This document shows positions 57,935 through 64,000 of a DNA stretch of 64,000 nucleotides, one piece after another. The notes beneath the pieces are model-generated. The model searched no databases. It was not told the DNA's origin and was given only the letters and a program-made list of their open reading frames with translations. Made by a program: the position numbers and the translations under genes. Source of the DNA: Acanthaster planci. Its lineage: Eukaryota; Echinodermata; Asteroidea; Valvatida; Acanthasteridae. The DNA lies in contig NW_019091488.1 in assembly GCF_001949145.1 (NCBI RefSeq), positions 576,754 through 640,753 of the forward strand, written 5' to 3'. Within the stretch, counting starts at the first letter, position 1, and every line of letters starts with the position of its first letter.

Positions 57935-60900
57935 CTGTAGGAATAAGAAAAATATTTCCAATACGTCAACATTTTAAAAAATGGCAACGCCCCACGATAA
58001 CAGTGGTTCAGCAGCTGCCAAACACATGGCTAATATAGAATGTAGGCTCCTTATTCCTGAACTAAACCTATCTCTGATGCTAAACGGAAGAAAAAGAGAG
58101 AAAAAAAACTCTCTAAAAGTTGCTATCTGCAAAAAATAAGTAGTCTGGGAATGCGTTTGGTGCAGATGTACATGACTGGTTTTGAGTTGTTCAGCAACTG
58201 TATCCAATTAATAAAGGAAATTACTTGTACTTTATGAGACTACCCCTGAATGACAACGGCAGATAATGTATTTTACTGCGAAAATTTAAATTTCAAGGGA
58301 AACATGATGAAATACACGCTGCGATGTAGAGGGTGGCTGTACCATACCGATGACGGAGGGAATTACAATAATGCATACTTATATACGCCTTTAGGAGTGG
58401 AACTTAACTCAAAGCAACAAAGTAAATGTCCAGTAATTTCGTTTGAGTGCATGACAATTCACACAATTCGCTTCTGAGCATGCTGGCAATTTATGAATAC
58501 CGTACTGGCAAGACACGATCGATACTACGGGAGCGGAGCGCCCGGGGTCGGATGCGCGTAGGAATTATTATGGTGCCTCGCCTATTTGATTAACAGGCAT
58601 GCAGCTTATTCTCAGACTGGGATAAAATGGACAAACACGAATAATTGAGAATATGCCACAGCTCTTCTTTATCAGTCAAAATTTTGCCAGATACCAGTGC
58701 TGTGGACAAACTGGCAACAAAATGCAATAAATTAAGTGGGGCACACCAGACCACCTTGGTTTACACATGGAGGAAGGACTTGCCAGACCCACCCATGAGT
58801 AGGGTACAACCGGCCCACCATACATGGTCCACAGACCATGAAACACCAGGCCAGGGTACATCAGCCCTGATACACAAGGCTCACCAGACGTTGTCAAAAA
58901 TTAGGGCACACTAGACCCAATTACGAAATAGCCTTAACAAATGGTATCACCAGGTCAAACAACTCATCACGGGCGACAAGACCTTTCAACACCTAATAAT
59001 TTCTGAATGAATATTAATAACGAACTACTAATTAAACCATCCAGGCACAGGATGTCCCCCCGCTTAGCGCTGAGCTACGGGAGGAATAGCCCCTTAAGAT
59101 ACATGGAGCCATTACCATTTCCTGTCATCATGTACTGTAACTATTGTCATACAATGTAGATGTAGTATGTAAATTACATGATGGGTAAATTCCACTGTCT
59201 GCAATACACTAACTGCCCCTTATGCCAGTGCACGAGAAATTTTAACCTGTCTGTCGAATTCCCGCCAGAAAACGCCCTTCACTGTTTGCAAGAAAAGCCC
59301 TATGCTGCCAACCTAGAGGTGGTTAATGGGATTGTTTACCTAACTTTGTCTTGTTCAAACCTACGGGCGGAACAGTGGCTCCAGGTGGACCTCCTGGACA
59401 CCAATGACATCCATGGTTGTAAACCATTTGGCAAAATCAGGTTGAATTAAACAATATAGATATTGGATAACTTCCTTGATACAACATGTATTCAATTGGT
59501 GGTGATGGGGTGGAGGGGAGCAATTTTACAAGTTTAATTTCCCCATTGTATTTCCCACAAAGAGCTGTGATAAAGTGACCTCAAGCTGCACTTACCCCCC
59601 ACCCCCAACGGAGCCAGCAGAGTTAGAAGCCTTCCCAATGGCTAAAAGTTTAAAGTAGCCTAAGCCCTCGTTGGCTCAAATCTCCTATCTTGATTGGTTG
59701 ATCAGTATGCGTGAATTAGCAACTGCATCCTGATCACAGCCCTGTGTTTTCTCCATGAGAGTATAACAAAATTTCTCCAGATTTCCTAACTAAATTCTGT
59801 ACCTATTTGCATGGGCTGGAAGGTATTAAAATTGTCTACGTTAACATGAAGAGTTGTTCCATCTGATGAGCTGACACTGTGCAGATTTCAGCATTTTCCA
59901 TCTGCCAAGACATTTGTCAGTCAACTTCACACGACCACGAACTAGCTGCTAAAAAGTGCAATGCTTCCCCAGTATTAGTTCTATCTTGGACTAAACCACA
60001 GTTTTAGTGTCATTAAGAGCAGTGTCCTGTTTTGTAATATATAAATCGGTTCCGCGGCCATTCCGAACTTCTGAAGTATGTTGAATTTAACACTTGCATC
60101 ATGACACCTAGGTTTAGAATCAAATAATTTTAAGGTCGTGATCATAAACCACAGTAGCAAACGGAAACGTATGTACGTCAAGACAAAATGCCCCTCACAA
60201 CGGTAGCTTCTACATGTTTTTACAAAATAATAACAAAAGCATGGCCTATCCAGAAAAAAGGAAAGGATATAACATGACCGAGGGACATTTGGGGGAGGCT
60301 GAATCCCACATGAACGTCGAACAGTTCATTCACACTCATGAATTATGTCACGAATATCGTAAGTGAAGTGCTTTTACATACTCAGAGAAGTCGTCCCATT
60401 CGAGAGTTTTCAGCGTCCTTGATTCGAGCAGCGTCCCCAAGGTCTATGCAACCAGACGTCTGATGACATGACCCTGACCCTTATCCCGACCGTCGACCCC
60501 GCTCGAGCGCCCCAGAACGCTCACCATGCGCACCCGGCCCCGTGGAAATCTGAGTACATGTAGTAGATATTGAAAGATCTCGGGTGCAGTTTTTCTGCAA
60601 TCGTGCTCGATTACTTGCTGGCTGGCGACCTTCTCGTCACATCATGCATGGAGCTGGGACGTAAGCTCTACATACGGTTGTACAACGTTTATATTGAAGC
60701 TGGGACTATAGTCTCTATAGCATTATAATATTCGCACCCTGTAAATAAATTCTTGCCGACAGGGTATACATGTACATACTTAGTCTCAAAAAGAGGCCCT
60801 TGCATCTTGACAATCCAATATGTTGATTCAACTTATGTCGCCGCATAAAGCAAGGAAACGGTTAAGCCTTCTTTGAGATTCTTTCAACTCAGTCTGATTT

Positions 60901-63843
60901 TTTCCCGGTGGCACACGACTTTGGTCAAATCCTTGGAGAAATACTTCAGTGGTGCTTGGGCGTAGGTTGGGGCTCCTTTTTCCAGTTATTTTTGAGTTTT
61001 TTTAATAGTAAATTTTGAAATTTTAATAGTTCTGTCACACTGCAAAAACTCGGGTGAACCCTCCCTGTTGTTATCAGAGGACTCCACCAACACTTTTCGC
61101 TAGTATTTAAAAAAATAGTGTTACTTGATGTTCATTTTAACACCCACCAGTGCAATGTAACACTTACTGGTGTGCAAAGTAACGCCAGCGGTGTCAAAGT
61201 AACACCCTAAGGTGCGGTCATCTGATAACACCAAAAAGTGTTGATTTTATTTTAGCACCACAGTTTTCGCAGAGCAGGATGTGCTTTTATCACAGTGCAG
61301 ACTAACTCTCTGAATAGGCCCATTGTTTGAACTGGAGCGACCCCACTTGGGGCCAAGCGTCATGCATCATTATTCAGTGGGTTTTCTTTAAGACAATGTT
61401 TTTATTCATAGTTCCTGCCGTGGTACCGGCAGCTCAGGAATGTAATACACCAACCAACGTGATCCTCTGACCGAGAGTAATAATTCTAGTACATGTAAGC
61501 CTATAACTGAACTGAACTCCCGAGGCGGAAGTGTCCTGACTGTTGGAAATTTTCCCAGCTCAAGTCACAGGTCGCGCTCTGAAATGGCACAGTACCATGC
61601 TGCCACTGTCGAAAACAATTCCCCCAAATGAAACTTTAGGACCATGTTACCAAGTTACCGCAGAAACCCACACCGCGGTGGACATTTTTGAAGACTGGGC
61701 CGTGCATTACTCTTCCAGCTGCACGGTTACTATAATCGAGAAATCCACTCTCTGATGCAATGTGAGGTACCGCACAGTTAACTTAAAACGAAGCTCATAA
61801 ATCACGGTCAGATGTGATTTTAATCAAAAGCCAAATGACTGAAAATGCGTCCAGACTGTTGTTGCCAATTATCGGGGATTTGACGCTTGATAAAATGAAC
61901 GTCTGGAATTTGAAAACTCTTTGGGAATAGCGAGAATATTTCAGACATTCTGGATGTAAAAAGTGTATACATTATATCTTGCAATCTTGTGGGTTGGCCC
62001 TATCTTCATACGCGAAATGTTCACGAGACATTCAACATGACCTCGAACGAGCAAAATTTATCAAAAACAACGCATAAAGTAATAAAAGCACACAAATGGG
62101 TTTGTTTGTTGAAAACTACTCAAATGACAAAAGCTATAAATGAAACGGGAAGCAGTCTGGGATATACACGAACGACATATATAGGCCAAGGCCTGCATTT
62201 ACATATTATGCACGCATTTGTAATACCACAGTCGAGACAAAGTCAATGGACTGCGATTTTTATTCCAGACATGTCCACCGGATGGTCGTATCCGTGAGGA
62301 TTTCTAATATTATGCTCCTCAACCCCCAATCAGGCTGCATGGCTATATGCACAAAGGCAGGAAAGCTAACCACACTACATAGAACAAACAGGATAGGTGG
62401 TTACCTAAATGAGACAACTTATTTCCTAAATACTATTTTCCAAAAGTGTTTGTCACAAAAGTCATGCCGATTACCATATACAGCGGGTATTATTGTGCCG
62501 ATGATGTATCAATGTTGCGGGAGCGGAAACAATGGAAGCATGTTTCCGTTTTAAGTTTTGATAAATTACTGAAACAAAACTACTTTCGAATCATTTGACA
62601 TTACGTACTACCCATTGTTTCATAGGCATTTCCGTAAAGTCATGTTAGTCGTATTTGATATTCGTGTTTCGTTGTTTTCAAAACGAGTCTTTGCTAACTA
62701 AACTATCACCACAACAAAGCCTTGAAAATAGTCTGACATGATTTCATTCATTCTTTTATGCGTGGAAACAACGGAACAGACAGATCAGAACAAAATATAG
62801 CAAAAGTCAATTCGACGTATGATTTAGAAATATGAAACAAAGAGAAGCCAAATGTCAGACACTTTTAATATTTGAATGCCTAATATGCATTGAATGACAA
62901 TAAAAAACTACAGAGCCCGCCTTCTCCATGCACTGATTACATGCACACAAATTCTAAAGCTCACGGGAAACAACAGTGAAGCTGCAGGATTTCATTTAAA
63001 AAGGCTGTCCTCTAACCTCAAGCCCATGTATCATTTTTTGAATAATGGACGTGGAACTTCTAATAGAACGACATTAAGGGGGCAGAGACACTGAATCCTT
63101 GTTCCCCTGCCCTGTGAGTAGGAACGAGCACATGAAACGGGCAATAAGATTAAGAATAGGGTACATTACATGCGCACGATGTATATCAACTACACCAGGG
63201 CTAAATTTGGGCATGCCAGGGTTGTGTATACACCCAGGATAAAAAAAAATCTGTTATCTTTGTCTTGCAAACCTGTGCACTGAAACCTATAAAACAAAAC
63301 GTTCCTCAGTACATCATGATGAAGTTTGAAACCTTAACTCGACTGCACAATAGACATGGAACAGAAGCCAACTTGGCCAAGCCATCGAACTATCGAGAAT
63401 TTTGCCCCCGTACGGAATGTGGCATATGATTAAACCGGGTCACGGGTATGTTATCCAAGGCAGTTGGCAACGCCATGGCGGCTGGTTCCGAAAAGCGCTG
63501 TACTCAGCAATCGTGAACTAAAAATGATAAAAAAAAAATCCACCCCAGCTTTTGTCACCTGCTTCTTTCCGAGAAAGGACCCGCATCTCCAAGCATTACG
63601 CGCAAAATTCATCTTTAGAATGAACAAATAGCTTGAATTAAACTTGTGCCTGTACTTCCAAATCCAATATATTTACAGGCAGAAGGAAAGGTGATATTCC
63701 TGCGCAATCGGGCGACAGAGCATAGACTTGAATGACATAAAGAGTAAATCCTTAAAGTGTAATGTGTTTCATAAACTTACCGACACCACCATCACAACCA
63801 TGAGGAGGACAATGCACAGGGCAAAACACAGTCTGCTAATCAT
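57704..63843 (-). CDS. Predicted small GPI-anchored Pro/Thr/Glu-rich surface protein (two exons)
   Basis: Exon 1 (63,781-63,843) starts with ATG in a strong context (ACCACCATGA) and encodes 21 residues, MISRLCFALC then a hydrophobic VLLMVVMVV core, ending at donor TCG|GTAAGT. Exon 2 (57,704-57,934) follows acceptor TTCTTATTCCTACAG in the same phase and ends in TAG. The product has 97 residues: signal peptide, about 45 residues of PTAEPT / PEPTGP-type repeats without Cys (likely O-glycosylated), a basic/small-residue hinge (MTRSAAT) and a C-terminal hydrophobic tail LSALALLLNAAAGLALL. This is the layout of tiny GPI-anchored sialomucins such as CD52 or CD24 (an analogy of design, not homology). 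Further exons in the 5.8-kb intron are possible. Confidence 0.6.
58740..58915. repeat. Degenerate CACCAGACC-type tandem repeat
   Basis: Loosely spaced copies of CACCAGACCAC, CCAGACCCACCC, CACCAGGCCAGG and CACTAGACCC. The period is irregular. Confidence 0.5.
61095..61260. repeat. Clustered TAACACC / GGTGTTA inverted motifs
   Basis: At least seven copies of TAACAC(C/T) or its complement AGTGTTA in both orientations, e.g. around TAACACTTACTGGTGTGCAA. Likely a degenerate MITE. Confidence 0.5.
63781..63843 (-). CDS. Signal-peptide exon of the GPI-anchored mini-protein gene
   Basis: 21 codons, phase 0 at the donor. The hydrophobic core is 12-14 residues long and preceded by an Arg, a standard secretory leader. 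The 157 bp right of it would be 5' UTR and promoter. Confidence 0.6.
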
Positions 63844-64000
63844 GGTGGTAATTTCCGAAGTGTCTCTGCAAATGCAAGGATGCGCTGCTGAATGGTAAAG
63901 AAAAACGTATCGCTTCTGCACACGGACCGTTGAGAGACTCGGTGATGAACGGAACTGAGGCGCGGCCGGTCACGAGGCGCCGTCCGTAAGTATGCGTTCG

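Larger units (their letters stand above)
57935..63780 (-). other. Long intron of the mini-protein gene, no exon recognised
   Basis: A plus-strand 90-codon frame (59,178-59,450) and a CpG-richer patch at 60,400-60,560 were checked and show no matched splice sites or domain. Repeats inside are listed separately. Confidence 0.45.

Noticed and set aside
59045-59095. tRNA-like TAGCTCAGCGCTAAG on the minus strand
   Set aside because: It resembles an A-box, but no B-box (GGTTCGA) or paired T-arm follows within tRNA distance.

Overview
The window is from an intron-rich, repeat-rich metazoan genome. Genes are split into short exons with GT/AG junctions, intergenic DNA is AT-leaning and full of non-autonomous transposons, and there are assembly gaps (two N runs and three single Ns). 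A strong excess of the palindrome TACATGTA and an L2/CR1-type non-LTR retrotransposon suggest a marine invertebrate, perhaps an invertebrate deuterostome such as amphioxus or an echinoderm. The species cannot be fixed from sequence alone. There are no operons, CRISPR arrays or rRNA genes.

Layout. (1) 0.3-7.5 kb, minus strand: six distinct exons (one present twice) of a vinculin/alpha-catenin superfamily protein. All junctions are in phase 0; the C-terminal exons lie off the left edge. The exon nearest the edge sits in a 1.15-kb block that is repeated in tandem and bounded by single Ns, so it is either an unmerged allele or a real exon duplication. Each copy carries the same tRNA-derived SINE. 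(2) 7.95-10.5 kb, minus strand: a 5'-truncated L2/CR1-like retrotransposon with an almost complete reverse transcriptase domain, a 503-bp gap and a (TGAA)n tail. (3) 10.5-42.5 kb: a tandem segmental duplication with a unit of about 14.5 kb. Units 1 and 2 each contain a nine-exon SLC22-type solute carrier gene on the plus strand (18.6-24.3 and 32.7-38.9 kb; 589 codons each). Copy 2 is open throughout; copy 1 has a nonsense codon at 237. Unit 3 keeps only the non-coding start of the unit. A roughly 0.9-kb repeat (here called B) lies immediately upstream of both start codons and recurs at least four more times, once inverted at 51.1-51.8 kb. (4) 42.5-46.7 kb: three members of an extraordinary CpG-dense fold-back element family built from 8- and 13-bp modules in opposite orientations. 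(5) 46.7-57.7 kb: gene-poor DNA with several near-perfect palindromic MITEs, a gap, and one uncertain ORF at 54.3-54.8 kb. (6) 57.7-63.8 kb, minus strand: a small two-exon gene predicted to encode a 97-residue secreted, Pro/Thr/Glu-rich, GPI-anchored mini-protein.

The genes do not form a pathway: a cytoskeletal adaptor, membrane transporters and a cell-surface peptide lie next to each other. The main biology visible is the history of the SLC22 duplication, datable by element insertions present in one unit and absent from another (a TTAA-flanked 405-bp MITE in copy 2 intron 4, a 792-bp TIR element in unit 1, a 0.9-kb insert and a 156-bp palindrome in unit 3). All gene calls rest on reading frames, splice consensus and remembered family features. 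No database search was possible.
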